64,000 nucleotides of DNA from Tetragonia tetragonoides. Taxonomy: Eukaryota; Streptophyta; Magnoliopsida; Caryophyllales; Aizoaceae. The stretch is from assembly GCA_038025085.1 (NCBI GenBank), contig CM076147.1:7288001-7352000 (forward strand), in the 5' to 3' direction. Shown here one piece after another: positions 24,701 through 36,700 of the stretch (its first letter is position 1; each line of letters starts with the position of its first letter). The notes beneath the pieces were generated by a model. The model worked only from the letters and a program-made list of their open reading frames with translations. It ran no database searches and had not been told where the DNA came from. The translations under genes were made by a program, and so were the position numbers.

Positions 24701-27700
24701 AAGTCCAAGCTCTCCACAACATCCAAGCTGTGGTTAGCGGCCATAGCAGGTAACCACCGAGAAAACCGAAATCAGAAATATGGGGATGAGGAAGAAAATG
24801 GGTTTGCTTGATAATTTTCCCCCTTCTAAACAAGGAAAAAAAGCAGCAATGACTATTTTATAACCTGCAAATGCCACATCATCATGGGGTAACAGAATAG
24901 GTAACACCGTTATCATTTAGAGCATTCTGGGCGGGCGGGTCGATACTTGAGAGTATTCTGGGTGGAAGAGAAACTTGAGAGTATTTTGAGCGGACGGGGC
25001 AAATTTCGGATTATTGACAGCCAATTTTCCCAAAATCAATCTAAAAACTAAAGATTTACACAAATCTCAAGATAACAAAATATTCATATTAATTATTATT
25101 TCAAGATAATGATAAAGAATATTGATAAGTATCAGTATCAAAAAATACAGCGGGAAAGGACAAGGTGTCCTCCATAGAGACTATATACTCCTTCCGTTCC
25201 AAAATCTCCTTTCCATTTGACCTTTTAGGTCAAAGTTTACAAACTTTGACATTAATTTAAGAAAAAGTATAAAGATTTAAAAAGTAAAAATACTATTATT
25301 AGATTCACTTTTAATTATATTTTCCATATATCACATTTTTATAATATTTATAGTTATAGAATTAAGATTATTCATAGTCAAAGTGTCGTCTTGGACACCG
25401 TGAAAAGTCAAATGGAAAGGAGATTTTGGAACGCGGGAGTACAAGTTACCTCAATTTCGTTGGTCCTCAGCCATAGTAACTTCTAAAAGCCCCAGCTTCC
25501 TTAGCCCATAATGAAGCTAGGTAAGCATCTCTATAGATATACAATAGAAACACCAGTGAACACCCGTGCATTCCTCTCCGACCTAATGCACTATACACCA
25601 TGCGTCCATGCCGTTATATTGCATGCTACCTTGCACTGGGTGCAGATGCCGGGAAATGACGCTGCTCCTGGCCTCCTCCTCTGACGCCAAAAGTCCTATA
25701 CAAACACTCACCTTAGTATTCACATTAATTATTTCCCCTACTAATATATGACATATGTCCAGTGCTTCCTTGAAGGTCCCTAATATAATTAATGGTGACA
25801 TTAATGATTCTAAAACTATGCGTGCATTTCCTTTTCTTTTTTATTTTCACTTATCTTTTTCTGCTGAAATTTCGCCTGGGCTATTTTTTGAAGTGATCCA
25901 ACAGCTCTTGGCAGTGTATTAACCATAACCAGTAATAATTAATTTGCAATTCAATAATAAACAGAGGAACAGTGTACCGTTTTTTTATGGATAAAGAAAA
26001 TTTTTATTGAATGAAAATTGAAAAGGGTAAGCAGTTACCAGCAGGAGGACAAGAAGTCCTCAAAAGTAAAAAATATTAGATTACAAGTCGCTCCAGTGAC
26101 GTTGCACGTCAGTGAGAGGCAACCCTCTAAAGCCCCTGAATCCTTGGCCCAAAGAGAAACCAAATACACCACCCGGTCCTAAACAAAGCCCATGGGCTTA
26201 GAGGCCTATAAAAATATGGGAGTTCCGTTCCAACCAAACACATCAGAAAGATAGCACACCGCCACAACATCCTATTCTCCTTGCCCCTCCCTAGGCCAAT
26301 AGACCGGGCCTGAATAAGCTGAGAGATAGTGGGAGGGCAGATGATACTTTCCCCCCAATACTGAACAGACGTCTCCACAAAGACTGTGTAAAGTGGCAAT
26401 GCAAAACAAGGTGCAAACAAGTGTCGCAGGTCTCATTACAAAGCACACACACATCTGGTGATCTAGGGCCAAAGACCAACCAGGCCTCCTCCGCTGAACC
26501 ATATCATGAGTGTTCATTATCTAGTGCCATAGTCCACACTAAAGCGCACACTTTAAGGGGAGCCTTTGCCTTCCAAATGAAATTGGCTAAAGGAGAAGGG
26601 GGGCTGTGTGAGGGGAGGCTAAATGTATGTAAGAAGGATATGCTAGAGAAGACCCCCGAGGGGTCTTCAAGCCAAACCCGAGAATCATCAGTGGGATGAA
26701 AATAAATGTTATCCAGAACACTAAGCAGAGAGGTCAGTTCGCCCAACTCCCAATCAGAATGAGCTCTCCTTAAATGCAGGTCCCACACTCCGGTGCTCAC
26801 AGAGAAGAAAGCATCCACCAGGGTGTCATGGAGAGTGGCCAGCTGGAAAACCTGAGGATACCTAGAAGAGAACGAGGAGTCCCCATTCACACATCCTGCC
26901 AGAACCTAACCCGTTCCTTTTGGATCTTACCTTCAGGGTTTGTTTGGTATGTCGTGCGGATCAATCAAGGGATGTGGGAATGGAGAAGTGATAGTTAACT
27001 CCATTCGTCTAGTGGAAGGGTTTTGGAACGATAAGGGCTAGTGAGTTGTAGTAAAGTGGGATTGATTCCCGCAGTTCTACTACCCGGAGGTTATTTAGGT
27101 TTCAGAATTGGTTCCCATGGGAAATTGACTCCCCTTAGTTATTATTTTTATTCGGAAGCCATAGATAATTTTCCATTTCCTTACTCCCTACAGTAACAAC
27201 TTACGCTCTGTCTTTCAAGTTCCTGTTCATAATGATTTTTTAAAATGTGATTATATTTTAGATGACCATAGAACTTTAATGTAATAATTTACTAAATATT
27301 TATTTTAGATAACATGGGTATCCACTATCCAAGCTTTGCTTGACTAATCCCAATAATAATAGATGGTTCATTTTAAAAGATGAATGTATATCATCTGAAA
27401 GTTAGTCAATCAGTAATTGTCATTGTTCCATTGTATTTGAAAAATTCAATTTATGTTCTTTTTTTTTTTAGATAAAGAAAAGATTTTATTAATGAAGTAT
27501 CAAAGAATACAGTAAGTGAGGACAAGATGTCCTCCAAGGAGAAACTAATAACAAATTAGCCCAGTTATGCTGGACTGTAGTTATAAAATAACCCCTAAAA
27601 GCCCCTGACAATGCCCGCGCCTTAAGGGGCACCTTAGCCTTCTAAATGCTGTCGGCTATGGGAAACTGAGGAAGAGGCACACCAAATGCTGAAAGGACTT

Positions 27701-30700
27701 GCAAGAAAACTCCCCCGGAGCATCCCCAGTCCATCTCCTTGAATCATCACACTGCACGTGTTAAATACTTTGAATTCATTTTCATGCAGCAGGCTTAATT
27801 TATATTATGTACATAATTACTAAAATTCTTCACTTGGTTTTCATTGATGCCCAACAAAGATGTAGTAGTAATTATTATAGAGTAATATTTCAGAGGTCCC
27901 AGGTTCGAGTCCTCTCAGGGCCACTGGAGGTTTTACCGGTTGTTAACTTCAGGGCCCATGTTATCTAAAAATTAATTATTACGGAGTAATATTAACCTTC
28001 TGTACAAGATTTGTAAACTCTCACTCAAAAAAAAAAAGATTTGTAAACTCGATTACTTCATTCCCTATATCAAACATATCAAACACACAATGCTCATGTT
28101 AAGTTCATTCACATATGCTCACTACTTAGTACTTACTACTGATAGTGCACCAAGTATAGCATTCATTATATCTTTCATTCAGCATTCAAAATATCATTTG
28201 CATCTTAAACAATTGTCTCACAAGCTATGAGTTTCTGCTGCATTTGATCAAGATTCTTAGCTGTGGTCCTGTGGAAGCATCAATATTCTATGATGCCATT
28301 GTCTGATAAACAAAATACTTCATGTTGTTCTCTACGTCATATTAGCGCTGTGTGTTTTTTCTGTGGTGACCCGCCAATAGTTTGGACTCATTGTTTGGCA
28401 CACTTCTTTTTTCTTGAAAGCACAATGGAGTAGCAATACTAGCAGGAACACTACACACCTATCTGTGTTAATCTGTCAAATTTGTGCCATTTTCAGAACT
28501 GAATGATGTTTTCACATGTTCACTATTCAGTGTATTGCTTATGGAGTCTTGGTAGTCATTTGGAGGCTCAGCTAGGGTATTGTAGGAGTAAGACGGAAAT
28601 GGGAACTATGGAAGATTTAGATTATTAGTAAGGACTTGACAACCTCCAAGATAGAAACTTATTGGCTTAGATAAAGTTAAGCATAATGGTATACATATCA
28701 CCACTTGTGATGAGAATTCTGGTATGCATTGTATTCTTTGATACTTCTTTAAAAAAATCTTTCTCTTTAACTCAGAAAAAAAAGAAAAAGAATTCTGGTA
28801 TGCATTATGAAATCTTTACCCTTTGAGTCTTTTCCGTATTGGATATATGTAGAATTAAATGCATGTCAGTTGGGTACTGCGTTTTCGTAGAATGTCTTTG
28901 AATATGTATGCTCTTCTGTTTCGATTAAAAAAAACAAATATTCAGACTCTTTCTCTGTTCTTACTGATAGAACATGCTTCAATTTTCTTTTTATCACATC
29001 AATGGTAGTGAAGTTTCATCTTGTAGTATAATTAGTTATGTAGCAACTCCATCCCTACTTGGTTTGTTTCTTCTGAAGTTGAAAGCCCTTGGGACGGAAG
29101 GGATGGTGCACGAGCTACTAAAGTACTTGGGTGCAGCAGAAAAACAGTTATCCCATGACAGTTTTCTTGGAACTGATATCTATAGTACGGTGCTGCATTC
29201 ACTTGTCGAGGCTAAAGAGGTAGGCCCTTCCTCTGATATTTCACCAGCCAAGGCCATACTTCCATTTACTTGACGGTTTATAGAGCTTTTGTTTGTTATG
29301 CAGAATCATGTGGCGATTCAAATGTTCAGGAACATGAAACGATGTGGGTTTCAGCCTGATGCTGCAACGTACACTATTCTGATTGATTGCTGCTCTAATA
29401 TAAGATGCTTCAAGTCTGCATGTACTATGGTTTCAATGATGTTGCGGGATGGCTTCTATCCCCAGACACTTACATATACTGCACTTATTAAGGTATTGGT
29501 TCTGTCTCCATTGTCATATCGTCATTAGTGTAGTACTCAGGTAACTAGTGTGATCATGCACTGGATTCTTCTAGTGTGTGTATCCATGGAGCACTCCTAT
29601 TTATTAATTTCCAGGCTCTTATGTGGATTTGTGAGTTCTGATAATAATTGCCATGTTATAGCTAATCTCTTTTATTTTCTTGAAGAGCAATGGGAAATCT
29701 AGCTCATCCTTCTTAATTATAAGTAATTCAACTGTTCTTGGTTACTATGTATTCTTGTTGATTTCAGTATTGCTGCTTGAATTCGAGTATTCACTCTATA
29801 AAAAATAATTTGCTTGTCTATTATGATACTTTTATGTTCTCTACTGGTCTATTTGGTTTTCTGGAGATATTGTGCTCTTTCTTAATTCTTTTCAGTGGAA
29901 ATGATACTCCTTTCAAGAAAATGTAACTGCTGCCAATGTTGCTGTATGTCATATCAATGTGAAATGGGTAAAATATTAAGTAATACTCCAGATATATAGT
30001 TTTTACTAATTTAACCAAATCAAAGCATACCTCATGAGAGTGCTATAGAATAGAGGTTCGATGGGGGATTTTACTGCTTTGATAATCTCTTTCAACTAAT
30101 CCATTATGTGTTTCTATGACAATGTGCTCCCATCACATGCTAAGTTAGTAAGTTGTTTTCTCTCTTCCCTTTTTGTTCCCCTACTTCCTGTGGGGTCAAT
30201 TGCACTTTGGGCTGACAATACCAAATTGCAATACAAGTTTTACCATCATGGTCAGGTTTCTTAATTGTAAGGTCTACTTCTCATTTGATAATGCATGAGG
30301 CGCTGTAAATATCTGGTACATAAGTTTTAGTTTGTGGCTTTCAGGTTCTTCTGGAATATGACGCATTTGATGAAGCTTTGAATCTTCTTAACCAAACCAT
30401 ATCTGAAGGAAATGAACCTGATGTATTACTGTTCAATACCATTCTTCTTAGAGCAGGTTTAAAGGTATCCTTTCAGTCTCTATTTAGTCATTCAAATGCC
30501 CTGGTTCGTTTGTTTTATCTATAACCACAAACAAGAGCTGCTGCAAAAGTTTTCTACTTTGAATTATTTAAACAACAAAACAACAACAACAACCCAGTAA
30601 ATATCCCGCCGAGGGCGGGGTCTGGGGAGGTCCAGATGTATGCAGCCTTACCCCTAACTAGTCGCCTCGCAGGGAGGCTGTTTCCGGAAGACCCACGAAA

Positions 30701-33700
30701 ACAATTTGATTTTTGAAATCAATAGGAAACAGACAAAAAGGTGGATGTTAAAACAAGTGAATGCAATAATAATAATTAAATAAATAAATAAAATAATACC
30801 CAACAAACAAACAAACAAACAAATAAATAAATAAAAACCTACACCCTCAAAGTAGTGTCATCTATGTGGATCCTACTATGCCAAAGTTTCCTATTAAGGG
30901 CCAGATCCTCGGTAAGCTCCAAGAGGGTCAAGTCGTTCTTAATCACCTCACTCCAACTCTTCTTAGGCCTCCCTCTTCTTCTCTTACAATCTCTAAGTAT
31001 AATCTTCTCGCACCTCCTCACCGGAGCGTCTGGAGGTCTCCTCACGACATGTCCAAACCACCTGAGTCTCGTTTCTCGCATCTTACTCTCAATATCTGCC
31101 ACCCCAACCTTGTCACGAACCACTTCGTTCTTGACCTTATCTATCCTAGTTAGGTTGCACATCCAACGAAGCATCCTCATCTCAGCCACCCTCATTTTGT
31201 GAACATGGGCCTGTCTAATCTGCCAACACTCAGCACCATATAACATAGCTGGCCTAATAGCCATGCGATAAAACTTTCCTTTTAATTTGAGTGGTATCTT
31301 GTTGTCGCAAAGAACACCTGATGCACTTCTCCACTTTTGCCACCCTGCTTGATGCGATGAGCAACGTCATCGTCAATTTCTCCGTTGTCTTGGATGATCG
31401 ATCCTAAATATTTGAAACTCTCCTTCCTCGGTACCACTACGGTGTCAATTATTATCTCTAGGTCAGACGCAACCTCGCCCCCGAGAAGCGACATTCCAAG
31501 TACTCTGTCTTTGTCCTGCTCAGTTTAAATCCCTTTGCTTCCAGCGTATCCCTCCAGAGCTCTAACTTGTTGTTAACGCCTTCTTTTGTTTCGTCCAATA
31601 AAACGATGTCGTCAGCAAACATCATGCACCATGACACTTCTCCTTGGATACTCCTAGTGAGCTCATCCATAACAATTGCAAATAAGAAAGGACTCAATGA
31701 AGAACTCTGATGCAGTCCTGTGTCAATCGCAAAATGGTTTGAATCCCCTCCTGTTGTCCTCACTCTAGTCCTCACACCTTCATACATGTCCTTAATAACT
31801 CGTATATAGGCGACATGGACTTCCTTAGCTTCTAAACACCTCCACAAAACCTCCCTGGGAACCCGATCATAGGCCTTCTCCAAATCGATGAATACCATGT
31901 GCAAATCCCTTTGTCTCTCTCTGTAGTACTCCATTGAGCGTCTAAGCAAATGTATTGCTTCAGTTGTGGATCTCCCTGGCATGAATCCAAACTGGTTCTC
32001 TGAAATAGGTGTTGTCTTCCTCATCCTCTTCTCAATCACCCTCTCTAATAGCTTCATTGTATGGCTGAGTAGTTTAATGCCTCTATAGTTATTGCAACTT
32101 TGTATGTCACCTTTATTCTTATATAGTGGAATCACCGTGCTAAGTCTCCTCTCATCTGGCATCTTACCCGACTTGAGGATCACGTTGAAAAGCTTAACTA
32201 ACCAATTAAGGCCTCCTTATCCTAAGCTCTTCCACACCTCTACAGGTACCTCATCTGGTCCCAATGCCCTACCACTCTTCATCTTCTTCAAAGCACCTCT
32301 AATTTCTTCCTTTGTAATACGCCGACAAAAGGTGAAGTTACGATATTGCTCTGAAGTGCTAAGATCCCCTAGAGAGATGTTGTTGCCTGCGTCTACATTA
32401 AACAACTCGTGAAAGTATCTTTGCCACCTCCTCTTGATGTTGACTTCATCCACTAGAACTCGCCCCGCTTCATCCTTTATACAACGCACTTGATCCAAGT
32501 CTCTTGTTTTCCTCTCCCTAGCTCTAGCCACCCTAAAAATGTCTTTTTCTCCATCTTTGGTTTCTAGTTGTTGGTATAGGTTTTCATACGCCTTACTTTT
32601 GGCTACTGAGACAACTCTCTTAGCCTCCTTCTTTGCTAATTTGTAGCTCTCTCGATTGGTCTCCCTCTCCTCCTCAGTCCTGCTATCCCTCATGGTTTTA
32701 TAAGCAGCTTTCTTGCTCCTCAATTTTTGCTGAATGTCCTCATTCCACCACCATGACTCCCTCTTGCAACTCACAAGTCCACTTGAAACCCCCAAAATTT
32801 CCTTAGCTGCTTTTCTGATAGTACTCGCCACTCTATTCCACATTGAGTTTGCATCTCCTTCTTGTCTCCACGCCTCGTCAAACTCTATCTTTGCCTTGAG
32901 TTGACTCTCGAGACTTCCCCTTAGATTCCACCATTTTATCTTGGAACACTTTGGTGGGCTTCTCTTTCTCCTCCAACCTCTAAAAATAAGGTCTAGAACC
33001 AATAAATTATGTTGGGTCGACAAACAAGCGCCTGGTAGGACCTTGCAATCCTTACAAATCTGTTGGTCACCTCTCCGAACAAGAATATAATCAATCTGCG
33101 TCTTAGTCGTGCTACTTCTGAAAGTGACTAGATGCTCCTCCCTTTTGTTGAATAAGGAGTTGGCTACCACCAGATAAGCTACTGAGAAACCCAAAACTGA
33201 GGTCCCTCCATCATTTCTAACGCCATACCCAAAACCTCCATGTGCACTAGAATACCCGTTTGCAGTAGCTCCTATATGCCCATTGAAATCGCCCCCTAAC
33301 AGAAGTTTCTCAGTAGAGGGGATCCGCTGAATCACTTCGTCTAACTCCTCCCAAAAACGACGTTTAATTTGGGCTTCTAGACCTGCTTGGGGTGCATATG
33401 CACAAACCACATTTAAAATCTCGCCTCCTACTACAATCTTAAGAGACATAATCCTATCGTTGGTCCTTTTCACCTCCACAACATGTTGTATAAGTTCCTT
33501 ATCAACCAAGATACCCACCCCATTTTTACGCCTAGAACACCCTGAATACCAAAGTTTAAATCCATTTATCTCCCTAGCTTTAGATCCTGTCCACTTAGTC
33601 TCTTGTATACAAGCAACGTTAATCTTATATTTCTCCAAAATCTGAACTAACTCCAACGATCTACCCGTAAGTGATCCAATATTCCATGACCCAAAACGCA

Positions 33701-36700
33701 ATCTATCAATACTAGCTTTCCTCCCAGCCCTAGAACTCACCAAAGAACTAGCCCTTACTCTACCATCGACATTTAAGGTCGCCACTCAACCGAAAATAAA
33801 GGACTAACTGCACATACAACAACCCCGCAAAAAATAACAAAATAGAAGACAACACAGCAATAACAAGACAAAAAAAAATCTGGTACTGCTTGACCCACAC
33901 AAATAATATTAATTAAGTAACAAAGAAAGGTATTGCCTAAAATAATATACCAGGTACTAGTGGGTATAAATTACTAAAATACAAGCTCACTGAACTAATG
34001 ATGCAGAGGTAATGAATAACATATAATCCTAAATTCCCACTACAAACAAACAAATGGAATGAAATAAAATAATGGGTAACTTCTAAACTACAAACAAACA
34101 AAAGAAATGAAATAAAATAATGGGTAACTTCTAAACTACACACAAACAAAAGAAATGAAATAAAATAATGGATCACTTCTGAAATGGAAAAAGTCAGCAA
34201 AACAGAAGAGGAACAGGCTTTTACGTGACAAATGAGCTGGGCCTTCTGACACAGTTAACGTTAAGTAGGGTGGGGGTAATAGACCGTCGGTCTAAGACCG
34301 ACTGAACACGAACAGGCAACAATTTAGGAGGGAGGGTGGTCGCCGGTGCTCACCACGGCGACCTTTACCTGTCTCCGCCTCCGGCTCGCTTGCCCGGTAG
34401 AAGATGATCGCCAAGTCCGATCCCCTTGCCGGTCCATGACCTTCGCGTCTCTGTAACGGTGGCGGACGACGACTTGACGTGACTGGCCGGTGATGCCCGC
34501 TTGCCGCCTAAAGCCGAGAGCACCTCGACCTGGCTGTTGCTGGCGCTTTGAGCCCTTACACCTAAACACGCCTGATGGACCACTGAACCAGACGTGCTCC
34601 GGCGAGTTGGGACGACAAGGTGGTTGACCGGCCGTTCACTAGGTGTGAACGTGATAGCAAGGAACCAAGAGAGAGAGAGAGAGAGAGAGAGAGTAGGTAG
34701 AGAGTCTCCACTAGCTGAATTATCAACATATGAAGGTTCGACCTTGCGAATTATCAACTGTCGGTTATTTTTCTGAGATTTCTGAGTATTAGAATCGGGT
34801 ATTAGAAAGTCTACTACTTTGAATAAATTGTAAATTAATAATGCTTGTGGTCAGGGTATATGAATAGCTAGTAAAGAGTTTGGTCTTTAGGAAGATCACA
34901 TATGAATAGCCAGTAACATTGAACGTTTTGGATAGCTGTGGTGCATTTGCTACTTCCAACGAATAGTGTCACTATTCAAAGAGAGTACCTTCCAAAGCTA
35001 GGATTTTGATACTATTCAAGAACTATGGCGAAAGCGAACACTGAAAACACAATATAGCTAGGCATCCTAGCTTCCTCTAACAAACCTTCTAGGATGGGCT
35101 ATTAGAGGATGACCACAGTCACGTGCCATTCTGGTAGAATAACATAGAAAGATAACTTCAACCGGAAGCAGATAAACAATGAACAAAACATCCCAACTTC
35201 CAAACGAGAGATTAGGAGTAGTTAAGGTGGTCATTATATTACTCGTGAGTCTTGCTATCTGCAATGCTCTTGGCTCTAACATTTATCTCAAAGTGATCTG
35301 CTTCAAGTAGCATCTGTCATCCTCCTTTGGTGTTTGAAAATCCTGAAGTTTCTTTCTTACCATATCTGGTAGATACATTGTAAAGTCCTGCAATGTGTCA
35401 CATTCACGTAGCTGTTTGCCTCAACTTAATTTCACTAAAATTCAGTTTAGTTCAGTTCATGTATAACTTTATCACTCGGATAACTATATATTCCGAAATA
35501 AATTAATGATGATAACTATGTCCTCGGAAAGATCTCAACCCATACTTTCAAACGAGTCCAATACTGAATATGTTTGGACGAGTTTAAAATGGTTAAAAGT
35601 TCAAGTTAAAAAAATCAATTCAGTTTAGTTTAGTTCAATTTTATCCTGTTGAAAAGAACGGAGCCATAGTACGTTGGTACATTTCGGTACGTGGAACGGG
35701 TATGGGAACATAATTCGCTACGTCAGCTGTGCATTGCACTAGGGAGAGGTTCAGCAAATTGTGTTCCCGGTATTAGGGTATGCCAATTCGCGAACGCAGT
35801 TCGCAGGGGGGTTGAGCGAATTATGTGACACTGGTTCTGCAAGAAGGCTGCTTCTATTTTTGTTCGTAACTGAGAACAAGTGAGTCAATTGCAGATCATT
35901 TACAATCGGTTGTAGGACTTTTCTGCAAACAATGAAGTCTCCTCGAAATCTCAGAAGATATTACACAATCAGGAAATAAATGAGAGAAGGATTCCTCCTT
36001 TCCCCCACATAACACAGAAACTAGGTCCTTGGATACCCAACTAATACACGTTACTCCATATAGGCACCCTTGCATTCATACAAAGCCAAGTAAAAAAATC
36101 TCCATTTGGGAAGGGAGAGGTAGCTCCGTACCAAATTAACACAATTAACTCTGTAGACTGTAGGAAGAAGTTCTATTATACACAGGTGCAGCACTAGTTT
36201 TGTACTTCGCTGCACCAGAAACTATATCTTCTACGCATTTGATTAGGTCAGACAAAGCCAAGTAATAAATCATATTCCAGGTTCTGGAATATGATGCATT
36301 TGATGAAGCTTTGATTTTTCTTAATTAAACCATATTATTAGACACAGGTTGATGAAATTCACGGTCAATTTCGCAAAGTCTTGTTTAGACTTGGTCCATC
36401 GTGTGGATCAATTTCTAAGGGGTGACTCCCACACTTTTTAGAGGGGTGACTCCATCGTATGGACTAGTCTTCAACGAGGTGACGATGGACCAAGTTCATG
36501 CAAGACTTTGTGAAATATGACAAGGTTGTATTTCCTCTCTGAGATGAAACAGTTTTTGGAGTAGCCAAGAAGATTGAGTGGGTTTGTCCCTCCCCGAAGA
36601 CGCCATACTTCATCTGAAGCTTCTCATGGCTATGTTGTATAACCCATAACCAAGAGGCATTTGCCTCAATGGGTATCATGCTACCTTTTAACTTGGAGGT

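Noticed and set aside
34324..34757. Two overlapping ORFs in the GC-rich RTE leader
   Set aside because: Different frames of GC-rich sequence with low-complexity residues; no known ORF1 motif.
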